Assembly: GCA_003697125.1 (NCBI GenBank)
Contig: RFGB01000037.1
Coordinates: forward strand, 1-38,985
Reading direction: 5' to 3'
From: Alphaproteobacteria bacterium
GTDB taxonomy: Bacteria > Pseudomonadota > Alphaproteobacteria > Rhodobacterales > Rhodobacteraceae
Length of the DNA stretch: 38,985 nt
The position numbers and the translations under genes were made by a program. This document shows, in pieces, positions 11,377 through 20,395 of this stretch (its first letter is position 1; each line of letters begins with the position of its first letter). Under the pieces are notes generated by a model. That model searched no databases. It worked only from the letters and a program-made list of their open reading frames with translations, and was not told the origin of the DNA.

Positions 11377-12978
11377 TCAGCCCCGGGTCTTCAGCGCGCG
11401 GAAATCATGCAGGCCGGGGCGCGACAGCGGATCCTCGCCCGGTGCGAAGATCGCGTGCTTCTGCACCTTCTGGGTTCCGGTCACCGGCAGTTCGGGCAGG
11501 AACAGCACATAGCCCGGCGCCTTGAAATGGGCGAGCCTCGCGAAGGCGTGGTCGAACACCGCCCGCGCCAGCGCCGCGTCGGGAACCGCATCCCCGGCGG
11601 GCACGATGCAGGCCAGCACCTCCTCCTGCCGCATCGGGTCGGGCACCGCCACCACCGCCACCTGCGCCACCGCGTCCAGCTCCTGCAGGCAGGCCTCGAC
11701 CTCGGCCGCGGCGATGTTCTCGCCGGACCGGCGGATGATGTTGCGCCGCCGGTCGACGAAGAAGATCATCCCGCTCTCGTCCATGGTCACCGTGTCGCCG
11801 GTGTGGAACCAGCCGCCGCGCCAGGCCTCGGCCGTCGCCTCGGGCCGGTTCAGATAGCCCGAGAAGAAGCCGTGGCGCGGCGTGGCGGCGGAATGGCGCA
11901 GCACCATCTCGCCCGGGGTCCCGGGGGGCAGGTCGCGGTCCTGCTCGTCCACCACGCGGACCTCCAGCCCCGGAAAGGGCCGGCCGATGGCGCGGGTGTC
12001 GGGCAGGGTCGGCTCATGCGCGGCGGCCAGGATGCGGCACATCTCGGTCATGCCCCAGATCTCCACCAGCTCCAGGCCGAAGCGGCGCTCGAACGGGCGG
12101 TGCAGGCTGGGATCGACCCCGGCGCTGACCGCGAGCCGCGCGCCATGGTCGCGGTCGCGCGGATCGGGCGGCGCGGCCATCAGGGCCGGGACCACGATGC
12201 CCAGCGTGTGCAGCACGCCCGCCCCGGTGTCGCGCACATCCTGCCACCACCGGCTGCGCGAGAAGCGCGGCGGCTGGATCTGGCACCCCCCCGACAGCAT
12301 CATGGCCATGAAGGAGACGGTGGCGGCGTTGATGTGGTAGAGCGGCAGCGGGTTCATCAGCCGCTCGCCGGGCCGGATGGTCATCAGCCCGCCCACCGAC
12401 AGATAGCGCGCGCCGATCATCAGCTCGTATTCATGGCTGAGGATGCAGCCCTTCGGCCGGCCGGTGGTGCCCGAGGTGTAGAGAAGGCAGGATTCGCTTT
12501 GCGGGGTCAGCGCGGCGCGCGGGGCCTCGGGCGCGGGGGGCAGCGCATCGGCAAGGCCGTCGAGCAGCACCACCGGCAGCGCGCGCCCGGCCTCGGCAAG
12601 GCCCGCGCGCAGGTGATCGACATGCGCGGCATCGGTCACCGCCAGCACCGCGGCGCTGTCGGTCAGCTGGAAGGCCAGCTCGGCCGGGCGCAGGTCGGGG
12701 TTGATCGGCACCACCGACAGACCCACCGCGTTCAGCGCCAGCTTCAGGACCAGATGTTCCGGGCGGTTGCCCAGCGAGACCGCCACCCGCTGGCCCGGGG
12801 CATAGCCCGCCGCGGTCAGCGCCAGCGACCACTGCGTGACCGCCTCGGCGGCCCGGGCATAGGTGATCCGGCGCATCTCGCCCTCGCGCGGGGGGGTGAG
12901 CAGGAAGTCGGCCGGGCCGAAGCGCAGCGCGGCTTCCATGAAGGCCTCGCCGATGGTGCGCCCCGCGATCGGGATCAT
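11377..12978 (-). CDS. AMP-dependent acyl-CoA ligase (CaiC-like)
   Basis: Second adenylate-forming ligase, 533 residues. Motifs: A3 [14 protein letters not shown]5 WGMTEM, A7 [15 protein letters not shown]8 [20 protein letters not shown] and a C-terminal TGTQKVQKH containing the probable adenylation lysine. The RRSGEN..EVE segment resembles crotonobetaine/carnitine-CoA ligases, but the true substrate cannot be read from sequence. The start ATG at 12978 was chosen because it overlaps the pyrC stop (ATGA) and gives the family-typical N-terminus; the ORF track's upstream extension to 13611 is a shadow over pyrC. It is translationally coupled to pyrC and converges on the other ligase gene. Confidence 0.85.
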   Translation of the reverse strand: MIPIAGRTIGEAFMEAALRFGPADFLLTPPREGEMRRITYARAAEAVTQWSLALTAAGYAPGQRVAVSLGNRPEHLVLKLALNAVGLSVVPINPDLRPAELAFQLTDSAAVLAVTDAAHVDHLRAGLAEAGRALPVVLLDGLADALPPAPEAPRAALTPQSESCLLYTSGTTGRPKGCILSHEYELMIGARYLSVGGLMTIRPGERLMNPLPLYHINAATVSFMAMMLSGGCQIQPPRFSRSRWWQDVRDTGAGVLHTLGIVVPALMAAPPDPRDRDHGARLAVSAGVDPSLHRPFERRFGLELVEIWGMTEMCRILAAAHEPTLPDTRAIGRPFPGLEVRVVDEQDRDLPPGTPGEMVLRHSAATPRHGFFSGYLNRPEATAEAWRGGWFHTGDTVTMDESGMIFFVDRRRNIIRRSGENIAAAEVEACLQELDAVAQVAVVAVPDPMRQEEVLACIVPAGDAVPDAALARAVFDHAFARLAHFKAPGYVLFLPELPVTGTQKVQKHAIFAPGEDPLSRPGLHDFRALKTRG

Positions 12979-14006
12979 TCCACCACCCTCCATTCCAGCG
13001 CGATGCCCGGGTCGAACAAAGTGACCGGCCCCGCCCCGGTGGCGCGGCGGCGCGGCGGCGTCCAGGGTGCGCCCTTTTCCAGCGTGATGCGCGCCTCGTT
13101 CGGCGGCAGGCGGTAGAAGGCCGCGCCGAAAAGGCTGGTGAACCCTTCCAGCCGGTCGAGCGCGCCCTCCTCCTCGAAGACATGCGCGAGACAGGCCAGC
13201 GCCACCGGGGCGGTATAGCAGCCCGCGCAGCCGCAGGCGGATTCCTTGGCCGCCGTGGGGTGGGGGGCGCTGTCGGTGCCGAGGAAGAAGCGCGGATCGC
13301 CCGAGACGGCCGCGGCGCGCAGCGCTGCGCGGTGGCTGGCGCGCTTGAGCACCGGCAGGCAGTAGTAGTGCGGCCGGATGCCGCCCGCCAGCAGGTCGTT
13401 GCGCGACAGCATCAGATGCTGGACGGTCAGCGTTCCCGCCATGCCTTCGGCCCCGCGCAAATAGGCCACCCCTTCCGCGGTCGTGATGTGTTCCAGCACC
13501 ACGCGCAGCCCCGGCAGCCGGCGGCGCAGCGGATCCAGCACCCGGTCGAGGAACACCGCCTCGCGGTCGAAGATGTCGACGGCCGGGTCGGTGACCTCGC
13601 CATGCACGCACAGCGGGATGTCGGCCTCGACCATCGCCTCCAGCACCGGCATGACGCGGTCGATGTCGCGCACCCCGGAGGCGGAATTCGTCGTCGCCCC
13701 CGCGGGATAGAGCTTGACCGCGGTCACCAGCCCCGACGCCGCCGCGGCGACGACATCGGCGGGATCGGTGGCCTCGGTCAGATACAGCGTCATGTGCGGC
13801 TCGGTGTCCTGGCCGGGCGGCATGGCGGCGAGGATTCGGGCGCGATAGGCCGCGGCCTCCGCCCCGGTCACCACCGGGGGCACCAGGTTCGGCATCACCA
13901 GGATGCGGCGGAAATGGCGGCTGTCGGGCAGCACGCCGGCCATCATCGCGCCATCGCGCAGATGGACATGCCAGTCATCGGGTCGGCGCAGGGCAAGACG
14001 GGTCAT
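12975..14006 (-). CDS. pyrC: Dihydroorotase (class II)
   Basis: Cyclises N-carbamoyl-aspartate to dihydroorotate in pyrimidine synthesis. The 343-residue product matches the E. coli-type PyrC length (about 345). Metal and substrate ligands are visible: [10 protein letters not shown] (His13, His15), carboxylated lysine in [25 protein letters not shown] and GTDSAPH. The start at 14006 ([13 protein letters not shown]) is preferred to the ORF-track start at 14084, which would add an unrelated Pro/Gly-rich extension. A ribosome-binding GGCGGAGG precedes it. The downstream neighbour is an acyl-CoA ligase with a four-base overlap instead of the pyrE I would expect in related genomes. Identification is secure. 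Confidence 0.95.
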   Translation of the reverse strand: MTRLALRRPDDWHVHLRDGAMMAGVLPDSRHFRRILVMPNLVPPVVTGAEAAAYRARILAAMPPGQDTEPHMTLYLTEATDPADVVAAAASGLVTAVKLYPAGATTNSASGVRDIDRVMPVLEAMVEADIPLCVHGEVTDPAVDIFDREAVFLDRVLDPLRRRLPGLRVVLEHITTAEGVAYLRGAEGMAGTLTVQHLMLSRNDLLAGGIRPHYYCLPVLKRASHRAALRAAAVSGDPRFFLGTDSAPHPTAAKESACGCAGCYTAPVALACLAHVFEEEGALDRLEGFTSLFGAAFYRLPPNEARITLEKGAPWTPPRRRATGAGPVTLFDPGIALEWRVVE

Positions 14007-14025
14007 CGGCGCATCCTCCGCCCCC

Positions 14026-14054
14026 TGCCTAGCCCAGCCGCCGCGGCGTGAAAA
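14026..14054 (-). promoter_or_regulatory. Candidate promoter of pyrC
   Basis: On the minus strand TTTTCA (14054-14049) and TAGGCA (14031-14026, within GGGCTAGGC) are 17 bases apart. The predicted start would leave a leader of only about 13 bases before pyrC. The -35 coincides with the T-run of the upstream terminator. Confidence 0.3.
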
Positions 14055-14082
14055 GCCGGGGCCCGGCTGTCCGGACCCCGGC
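14051..14082 (-). terminator. Intrinsic terminator of the large repeat protein gene
   Basis: Read on the minus strand, GCCGGGGTCCGG-ACAG-CCGGGCCCCGGC forms a 12-bp stem (one G-U pair) with a tetraloop, directly followed by TTTT. It lies about 25 bases after the stop of the 1716-residue gene and before pyrC, isolating the two. Confidence 0.8.
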
Positions 14083-14107
14083 ACGCGGGCGGCGCGCCGC
14101 CCGACCG

Positions 14108-17100
14108 TCAGACGAAGTTCAGCACATCGGCCGCCTGCAGCGCATACAGCGCCGAGGATTCGTCGAAGATGTAGAACTTCCCGTCCGGGTCATAGGGGGT
14201 GACGCTGTCGGTGGTCACCGATTCCAGCGTCTCGACCGAGGCCCAGTTGCCCGTCGCCTCCAGCGGCGCGTTGAAGCGGCCATGCACGTCGCCGCCGAAC
14301 TGGGACTGGAAGGCCGCAATGGTGGCCGCGGCGCCGGCGGTGGCGAACTGGCCGTCGGACAGCAGCACGATCTGGTTGTCGTCGGACAGGTCCGCGCCGA
14401 TGTCGGTGAACCACGCCAGCGCCTCGGCCAGCCCGGCATTCACGTCCGAATCGCCGGCGCCACCCTGCTGGAACACCAGGCCCTGGCCGGCGCCCCAGGC
14501 CTGGAGGCTGGCGTCCCCCGTCCAGTTCACCGCCGCGATCGCCGCGTCGTCGAAGCCGATCAGCCCCACCTTCAGCTGATACCCCGCCGCGGCGGCGGCC
14601 GCCTCGAAATTGGCGATCGCCTGCGACACCGCGTAATAGGCGAGGTCGAAGCTGGAATTCGCCACGCCGTCGCCGTTGATGTCGCCCACCGGCAGGCCGG
14701 ACAGGTTGTCGACCATCATCGAGGAGGAGACATCGACCACGAAGGCGACATTGATGGTGGGGCCGCCCCCTTCCCCGCCCCCGCCGGGGCCGTCCTCGCC
14801 GATCACGTCGATGGTGACATCGGCCAGCGACTGCGCCCCGTGCGCGTCGGCGATGACATAGCTCAGCTGCACGGTGTCCTTCTCGCCCGCGTTCAGGCTG
14901 GCGAAATCCCCGCCCGGGGTGAACAGGAAGGAGCCGTCGCTGGCCACGCTCAGCGTGCCGGTGCGCCCGCCGGCCGAGGTGACGGTCCAGCTGTCGCCGA
15001 TCGCGCCGAGGCTGGTGCCCCCCTGGCGCACCTCGACCACATGGATCGAATCGCCATTGGGGTCGCTGTCCACCCCCGCGCCGGTGTCGTCGGTGATCAG
15101 GTTGCCGGCCAGGGTCGCCGATTCGGCCACGTCATAGTCGTTGTCGGTGGCCTGGGGCGGGTCGTTCAACCCGTCGATCACGATCTTCAGCTGCGCGGTG
15201 GCGGTGGCGCCATGGCTGTCGGCGATCTGGTAGTCGACCGTGAATTCCGCCACGTCGAAGCGGCCCATTGCCCCGAAGCCCGCCCCGGGAGTGAAGCTGT
15301 AGGCGCCGTTGGCCGCCACCGTCAGCGTGCCCGACAGCGCGACCCCCTGGGCGCTGGTGGTCGACAGCGCGATCTGGCTGCCCGGGGCCATGCCGCCCGC
15401 GGCGATCACCGCGATCGGGTCCTGGGCATAGCCGTCATGGTTGGGATCGCTGTCATTGGCCAGCACATTGCCGAGGATCAGCGTGGCGGCCTCGGTGGTG
15501 CGGTTGGTGTCGTCGCGCGCCACCGGCGCCTCGTTCAGCCCGGTCAGGGTGACGGAGAGCGTCGCGTCGTCGGTCGCCCCCCAAGCGTCGGCGATCCGGT
15601 AGCCGACCGAGAAGACCACGGTCTCGCCCTCGGCCATCGCGGTCATGCCCGCGCCGGGCACCAGGCTGTAGCTGCCATCGGCCGCGACCGTCAGGGTGGC
15701 GCCGACCGTGCGGCCCAGCGAGGTGGTCGCCGACAGCGCCAGCGCCGTTCCCGCCGCCTGCCCGCCGGCGGCGATCACCGAGATCGCGTCGCCATTGGGA
15801 TCGGAGTCGTTGGCCAGCACATTGCCGGTGACCGCCGCGGCGGCCTCGGTGTCGAAGGCCGCGTCATCCTCGGCCGCGGGCGGCTCGTTCAGCCCGTTCA
15901 CCTGGACCGTCACCGTGGCGGCGGACTGGTCGCCATCGTCATCCTCGATGGTATAGGCGATCTGGAAGCTGCGCGATTCGCCCTGGCCAAGGGCGCGGAA
16001 TCCCGCGCCGGGCGTCACGGTCAGCGTTCCGTCGGGCTGCAGGGTGAAGCTGGCATCCAGCCCGTCATCCGTGGTCAGGGTGAAGGGGGTGCCGTCGGCG
16101 CTGCCGCCATCCACCGCGACGATGCGGATCGCGCCGTCCCCGGCGGTGTCGTTCGCCAGGATGTTCAGGCTGGCCTCGGTCGCCTCGTCGGTCACCAGAA
16201 GATCGTCGGCCGCCACCGGCAGAAGGTCGACCCCCTCTCCGTTGATGACCACATCGACGAAGGCGGTGTCGCTGACCGTCTCGCCGGCCACGGTCTGCTG
16301 GAAGGTCATCCCGGCGATGGCGCCCGAGCCCTGCAGCGTGACGGTCATCGTCTTCACCCCGGCCACGCCCACCGCCATGTCGGCCATGCCGCCATTGGCG
16401 GTGACGGGGCCGGTCATCTCGGCGATCAGGTTGCCCGATTCGTCATAGAAGCGCAGCAGGGGGCTCGGCTCCTCGGTATCGAGGAAGGTCATCTGCTCGA
16501 CCGTGGCCGGGCTGTCGAAGGTGAAGGTGAAGGTGCCCCCGCAGGCATTGTCGTCGGGGTCGGAGGAGTCGAAATCCTCGGTGATGATCAGCACCCCGCC
16601 CTGGCCGGGCTGGTGCAGATCCCAGTCCCCGCCGGTGGGATGGTCCGCGTCGAAGATCATCGCGGCATTCTCGCCCGAATGACCGGCGCGGACCGCCGAG
16701 ATCGTCACCCCCTCGATCTGGTTCGAGACGATGGTCCCCGCGGCGAGATCGGGGCCGTCGAAATCGACGACGCGGGTCTGCGTGGTCTGGGTCGAGGCGG
16801 TGACGGTATAGGCCAGGCGGAAGCTGTCGGTCTGGCCGTCCTCGAGGTCGAGGAAGCTGTCCCCGCCGTCGAAGGTGAAGCTGCCATCGGCGTTCACCGT
16901 GACGGTTCCGGTGCGCCCGCCGGCGGTGGTGACGGTGAAGCTCTCGCCCACGGGCGCCGTGATCTGGCCATCCGCACCGACCACCGCCAGCGCGGTCACG
17001 CTCAGCGCGCCGGGGGCGGCCGGCAGGCCGTTCAGCAGGTCATCGGCGATGATGTTGTCGGCGATGTCCTCGGCCTCGCCCACCGAATAGCCATTGTCCA

Positions 17101-19258
17101 GGGCGTCGACCCGGATCGATTCGCCCAGCACGGTGACGGTGACGGTGGCGCTGTCGGTCAGCACCCCCGCGACCGGCGTGGCGCTGCCGCCCAGCTTCAG
17201 CGAGCCGCAGCGCGCGCCGCCCTCGGGCCCGACGCTGGTCACGCGCAGGCCGAAATCCTTTCCCGCGAGCAGGTCGAGCGTCAGCGCCTGGCTGGCATGG
17301 CTCAGCGTGAAGCTGGTCTGGCGGATGTCGTCGGGGCTCGCCCCGGGGGTGCCGAATTCGACCCCGACATCGAAGGCGCCGAAGCCGCCATTCATGTTGG
17401 CGCCATTGCCCAGGCTGATGACCCCATTGGCCGACGCCTGTACCTCGGTCACGTCCGCGCCCGAGATCGTCAGCCCCGGCAGCAGCGATTCGTCGGCGAT
17501 GTGGAAGAACAGCGCGCGCAGATCGCCGATCGCGCCGCCGTCGTTCAGCACCTCGACATCGAACTGCAGGCTGCCATTGACCTCGGTCACCGTGGCGCGG
17601 GCATCGAAGCCGCCCGCGCCCGAGAAGCGCACCACCAGCCCGCCGCCGGCATCGTCGGGGGCCTCGATGGTGTAGTCGAAGCTGACCTGGGCCGACTGCC
17701 CTTCGGTCAGCGCGTCGAAATCGCCATCGGCGTCGAAGTCGAAGCTGCCATCGGCATTCAGCTTCACCCGCCCGCCGCCGGCCAGGTCGACCCACTGCCC
17801 GATGCCGGCGGCCTCTCCGTTGATCCGCACCACGGTGCCGGCGGCCAGCGCGGGCAGGCTGTCATTGTCCAGCACATTGCCGTCGGTATCGCCGGCGCCT
17901 TCGCTCTCCAGCACGGTGATGGCGTCATCCACCGCATCCAGGGCCAGCCCCTCGCCATCGATCACCACGGTGACCACCGCGGTGTCGGAGACCCCGTCGG
18001 CGGTGACGGTGTATTCCAGCTGGAAGCTGTCGCTCTGCCCCTCGCGCAGGTCGCGGAAGGATTCGCCGCCATCGAAGGTGAAGCTGCCATCGGCATTCAC
18101 GGTCACCGTGGCGGTGCGCCCGCCCGAGGTGATGACGGTGAAGGCCTGCCCCACCGCGCCGGCGCCGGCATTCTCGGCCCCAAGCGCCGAGACGGCGGTG
18201 ACCTGCAGATCCGCGGCCCCGAGGATGCCGCCCTTCAGGTCATTGGCGATGATGTTGTCGGCGACCTGCGCATCCTCGCCCAGCCGGTAGGTGTCATCGA
18301 CGGCGTCGACGGTGATCGGCACCGGATCGCCGCCGCCCGCGGGCTGGGCGGTGATCACCACATTGTCGATGGCGATCTTCTCGGCGCAGCTGGAGAAGTC
18401 GGAGACGATGCGCAGCTGCGCGGCGGTGACGCCCTGGGGCAGGGCATAGCTGAGCCCGGACAGCCCGCCGCCGGTGATGGTCTGGCCGGTGATCGATCCG
18501 GTCAGCGTGCGGCCCCAGCCGGTGAACATGTCCAGAAGATGGACATTGCCGTCCTGGTCCACGATCTCGATGCGCAGCATGTCGCCGTAGCGGGTGCCCC
18601 AGGCCTCGAAGCTTCCCCCGGCTATCTTGGCGTCGAGCGTGAGGCTGGCGCCGTCGGTGCCGGTCAGATCGACGGTGGCGAAGACCAGCTTGCCCTCGCG
18701 CCCGCCCTGGAATTCGGCCTGGCCGTTCTTGCCCTTGACGCGCACCGCATCGACGATGTCAGGGGAATCCTCCAGGTTGCGACCGACCGAGAACGCCTCC
18801 TCGAGGAGCACGGCGCTGCCGCCCGCGGGGCCCGCATCACCCTCGGACAGGGTCGCGGTGCGGGTGAACTCGATCTTGTCGATGCGGACATATTCGTTGC
18901 CGTCCTTGTAGGCGCGCAGCTGGATCTCGGCGCCCTGGGGGATGCGGATCCCGTCCAGCGTGAATTCGCTGAAGCCGCCATTGTTCGAGCCGGCACCGTC
19001 ATCATCCTTATCGAGGATGATCGAACCGACCACCTGCCCGTCGATCAGCAGCTCGATGACCGACTGGCCGTCATTCTCGTCCTGGACGAAGATCGAGACG
19101 GTGAAATAGCCGCCATCCTCCAGCATGCTGCCGGTCAGGCTGCCGGTCTCGCCACGGATCTTCACCAGCTGGCCACCCGAGGCCTGGCTGCCGTTCACGA
19201 CCATGAAATTGTCGAGAACCAGATCCTCGGCTTCATAGACGATCGTCTGACTGGTCAT
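14108..19258 (-). CDS. Giant VCBS/cadherin-repeat protein with CBM-like and vWA domains
   Basis: A 1716-residue probable surface or secreted protein. Approximate layout: residues 1-132 a CBM6/35-like beta-sandwich starting at an EAEDLVL motif; 150-310 a second carbohydrate-binding-like domain; seven VCBS/cadherin-like repeats beginning near 317, 439, 716, 1014, 1126, 1244 and 1369 (motifs such as [12 protein letters not shown] and [11 protein letters not shown]); and from ~1500 a von Willebrand A domain with an intact metal site DVSSS (D1509) and LLSDGQF. Two unrelated domains (~536-706 and ~819-989) are inserted into repeats 2 and 3. No N-terminal signal peptide and no RTX nonapeptides are visible. 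The extreme C-terminus (ADVLNFV) could be a type I secretion signal, but no transporter is nearby. Role inferred: adhesion or matrix/polysaccharide binding. Confidence 0.85.
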   Translation of the reverse strand: MTSQTIVYEAEDLVLDNFMVVNGSQASGGQLVKIRGETGSLTGSMLEDGGYFTVSIFVQDENDGQSVIELLIDGQVVGSIILDKDDDGAGSNNGGFSEFTLDGIRIPQGAEIQLRAYKDGNEYVRIDKIEFTRTATLSEGDAGPAGGSAVLLEEAFSVGRNLEDSPDIVDAVRVKGKNGQAEFQGGREGKLVFATVDLTGTDGASLTLDAKIAGGSFEAWGTRYGDMLRIEIVDQDGNVHLLDMFTGWGRTLTGSITGQTITGGGLSGLSYALPQGVTAAQLRIVSDFSSCAEKIAIDNVVITAQPAGGGDPVPITVDAVDDTYRLGEDAQVADNIIANDLKGGILGAADLQVTAVSALGAENAGAGAVGQAFTVITSGGRTATVTVNADGSFTFDGGESFRDLREGQSDSFQLEYTVTADGVSDTAVVTVVIDGEGLALDAVDDAITVLESEGAGDTDGNVLDNDSLPALAAGTVVRINGEAAGIGQWVDLAGGGRVKLNADGSFDFDADGDFDALTEGQSAQVSFDYTIEAPDDAGGGLVVRFSGAGGFDARATVTEVNGSLQFDVEVLNDGGAIGDLRALFFHIADESLLPGLTISGADVTEVQASANGVISLGNGANMNGGFGAFDVGVEFGTPGASPDDIRQTSFTLSHASQALTLDLLAGKDFGLRVTSVGPEGGARCGSLKLGGSATPVAGVLTDSATVTVTVLGESIRVDALDNGYSVGEAEDIADNIIADDLLNGLPAAPGALSVTALAVVGADGQITAPVGESFTVTTAGGRTGTVTVNADGSFTFDGGDSFLDLEDGQTDSFRLAYTVTASTQTTQTRVVDFDGPDLAAGTIVSNQIEGVTISAVRAGHSGENAAMIFDADHPTGGDWDLHQPGQGGVLIITEDFDSSDPDDNACGGTFTFTFDSPATVEQMTFLDTEEPSPLLRFYDESGNLIAEMTGPVTANGGMADMAVGVAGVKTMTVTLQGSGAIAGMTFQQTVAGETVSDTAFVDVVINGEGVDLLPVAADDLLVTDEATEASLNILANDTAGDGAIRIVAVDGGSADGTPFTLTTDDGLDASFTLQPDGTLTVTPGAGFRALGQGESRSFQIAYTIEDDDGDQSAATVTVQVNGLNEPPAAEDDAAFDTEAAAAVTGNVLANDSDPNGDAISVIAAGGQAAGTALALSATTSLGRTVGATLTVAADGSYSLVPGAGMTAMAEGETVVFSVGYRIADAWGATDDATLSVTLTGLNEAPVARDDTNRTTEAATLILGNVLANDSDPNHDGYAQDPIAVIAAGGMAPGSQIALSTTSAQGVALSGTLTVAANGAYSFTPGAGFGAMGRFDVAEFTVDYQIADSHGATATAQLKIVIDGLNDPPQATDNDYDVAESATLAGNLITDDTGAGVDSDPNGDSIHVVEVRQGGTSLGAIGDSWTVTSAGGRTGTLSVASDGSFLFTPGGDFASLNAGEKDTVQLSYVIADAHGAQSLADVTIDVIGEDGPGGGGEGGGPTINVAFVVDVSSSMMVDNLSGLPVGDINGDGVANSSFDLAYYAVSQAIANFEAAAAAAGYQLKVGLIGFDDAAIAAVNWTGDASLQAWGAGQGLVFQQGGAGDSDVNAGLAEALAWFTDIGADLSDDNQIVLLSDGQFATAGAAATIAAFQSQFGGDVHGRFNAPLEATGNWASVETLESVTTDSVTPYDPDGKFYIFDESSALYALQAADVLNFV
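14776..18313 (-). repeat. Seven VCBS/cadherin-like repeats (coding)
   Basis: Coding repeats of about 110-130 residues (longer where a domain is inserted). DNA similarity is visible, for example between the segments around 16862-16920 and 18060-18120, which both encode a SFTFDGG strand. Such arrays can expand or contract by recombination and may be misassembled from short reads. Confidence 0.75.
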
Positions 19259-19546
19259 CGCGCCCTACACTCCAAAGCCACGCACCAAATGCCCGCACCC
19301 ACGGAACCCGGCGCGGGTGGCATCCCCTGTGAACGAACCGGATGCCCGGTCCAGCTACGCCACGGCACGCTACTGCCCCTGACAATGCCCGCGACAAGGC
19401 GGGCGCCACCCGTCCCGGCCCAGGCCGGCGCCGCGACCGGAACCGGCCCGGCAGGGCTGCCCGATCGCCACGGCCGGACACTGCCGGGCTCCTGTGGCAG
19501 GAAAAGGGCGGTTTGCCGAAACATTGTGGCCGGGCGGGGCGCGCCC
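19259..19546. other. 288-base non-coding region upstream of the repeat protein gene
   Basis: No convincing ORF. On the minus strand a GGAG ribosome-binding site precedes the repeat-protein start. A GCCCGC/GCGGGC hairpin lies at 19387-19404, and a TTGTCA box occurs on the minus strand near 19381-19386 without a clear -10. The length suggests it holds regulatory sites for the surface protein, but I cannot define them. Confidence 0.4.
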
Positions 19547-20317
19547 TCAGGCCGAAAGGAACCGGTCGACCGCGGCGATCACCTCGCCCGGACGTTCGGC
19601 ATGCAGCCAGTGGCCGGCGCCGGGGATCACCTCGATTCGCGCGGCGGGGAACAGGGCATGGATCCGGTGGTGATGTTCGGGCCGCAGATAGTCGGACTCA
19701 CCCCCGGCAAGGAACAGCGCCGGGCCGTCGAACCGGCGGTCGATCTCGGGCCAGCCGGTCAGTTCCGGCATCGCGCGCTCCAGCGCCTCGAGATTGAGCG
19801 CCCAGCGCGCCCCGCCCGCGTCGATGATCAGGCTCTGCAGCAGGAAGGCGCGCAGCGCCCGGTCGGGAATGTCGCGGGCAAGGCGCCGATCCGCCTCGGC
19901 CCGATCGGCCAGCCCGGCCAGGTCCAGCCGGCGCAGCGCCGCGATCAGCGGCGCGTGGCTGTGCCGGTAGGCCACCGGCGCGATGTCGGCCACCACCAGC
20001 CGGCGCAGCATCGCCGGCCGGGTCAGGGCAAGCAGCATCGCCGCCTTGCCGCCCATCGAATGGCCCATCAGATCGGCGCGCCCGCCCAGCCCGGCGATGG
20101 TCGCGGCAAGATCCTCGGCAAGGTCGCGGTAGCGATGGTCGGGGTGGTGGAAGCTGCCACCGTGGTTGCGCATGTCCACGGTGACGACATGGCGCGCGGC
20201 CGACAGCGCGCGGGCGACCGCCCGCCAGTTGCGCCCGGCCCCGAACAGCCCGTGGGCGATCACGAGCGGCGTGCCGCCCGCCCCGGCCCCGAATTCCTGT
20301 CGGCTGAGTTCCGCCAT
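19547..20317 (-). CDS. Alpha/beta hydrolase (YbfF-like esterase)
   Basis: A 256-residue single-domain alpha/beta hydrolase, probably a cytoplasmic esterase. Visible: oxyanion-hole region IAHGLFGAGRNW, VDMRNHGGS, nucleophile elbow GHSMGGKAAM, and the catalytic histidine in GAGHWLHAERP. These match the YbfF-type carboxylesterases; the physiological substrate is unknown. The start ATG at 20317 gives the family-typical N-terminus. The 1029-residue ORF in the track extends far into the divergent gene and is a shadow. It is divergent from the membrane P-loop gene with 78 bases between starts. Confidence 0.85.
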   Translation of the reverse strand: MAELSRQEFGAGAGGTPLVIAHGLFGAGRNWRAVARALSAARHVVTVDMRNHGGSFHHPDHRYRDLAEDLAATIAGLGGRADLMGHSMGGKAAMLLALTRPAMLRRLVVADIAPVAYRHSHAPLIAALRRLDLAGLADRAEADRRLARDIPDRALRAFLLQSLIIDAGGARWALNLEALERAMPELTGWPEIDRRFDGPALFLAGGESDYLRPEHHHRIHALFPAARIEVIPGAGHWLHAERPGEVIAAVDRFLSA

Positions 20318-20329
20318 CCCCGCTTCCCG

Positions 20330-20359
20330 TTTCACCCCGCCTGCGCCGCGTGCTAGCCT
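20330..20359 (+). promoter_or_regulatory. Candidate promoter with palindromic GCTAGC -10
   Basis: TTTCAC (20330-20335) and TAGCCT (20354-20359, with extended TGC) are 18 bases apart and about 37 bases before the GTG start of the membrane protein. The core GCTAGC (20352-20357) is palindromic and lies nearly midway between the divergent starts, so it might serve both directions; a matching -35 on the minus strand is not obvious. Confidence 0.4.
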
Positions 20360-20395
20360 GCGCCGCGACGCGGGCGGGATCAAGGGACCGGAGAG

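Noticed and set aside
14091-14103. GGGCGGCGCGCCGCCC palindrome near the end of the repeat protein gene
   Set aside because: Loopless GC palindromes are frequent by chance at this composition; the adjacent T-tailed 12-bp hairpin explains termination better.
14776-18313. Possible CRISPR-like or mobile-element repeats
   Set aside because: The repeats are in-frame coding units of about 330-400 bases with diverged sequence, not short identical direct repeats with spacers.
14048-20356. 2102-residue plus-strand ORF opposite the repeat protein and hydrolase
   Set aside because: Shadow of GC-rich coding DNA; no domains, and the minus-strand product has seven ordered VCBS repeats and a vWA domain.
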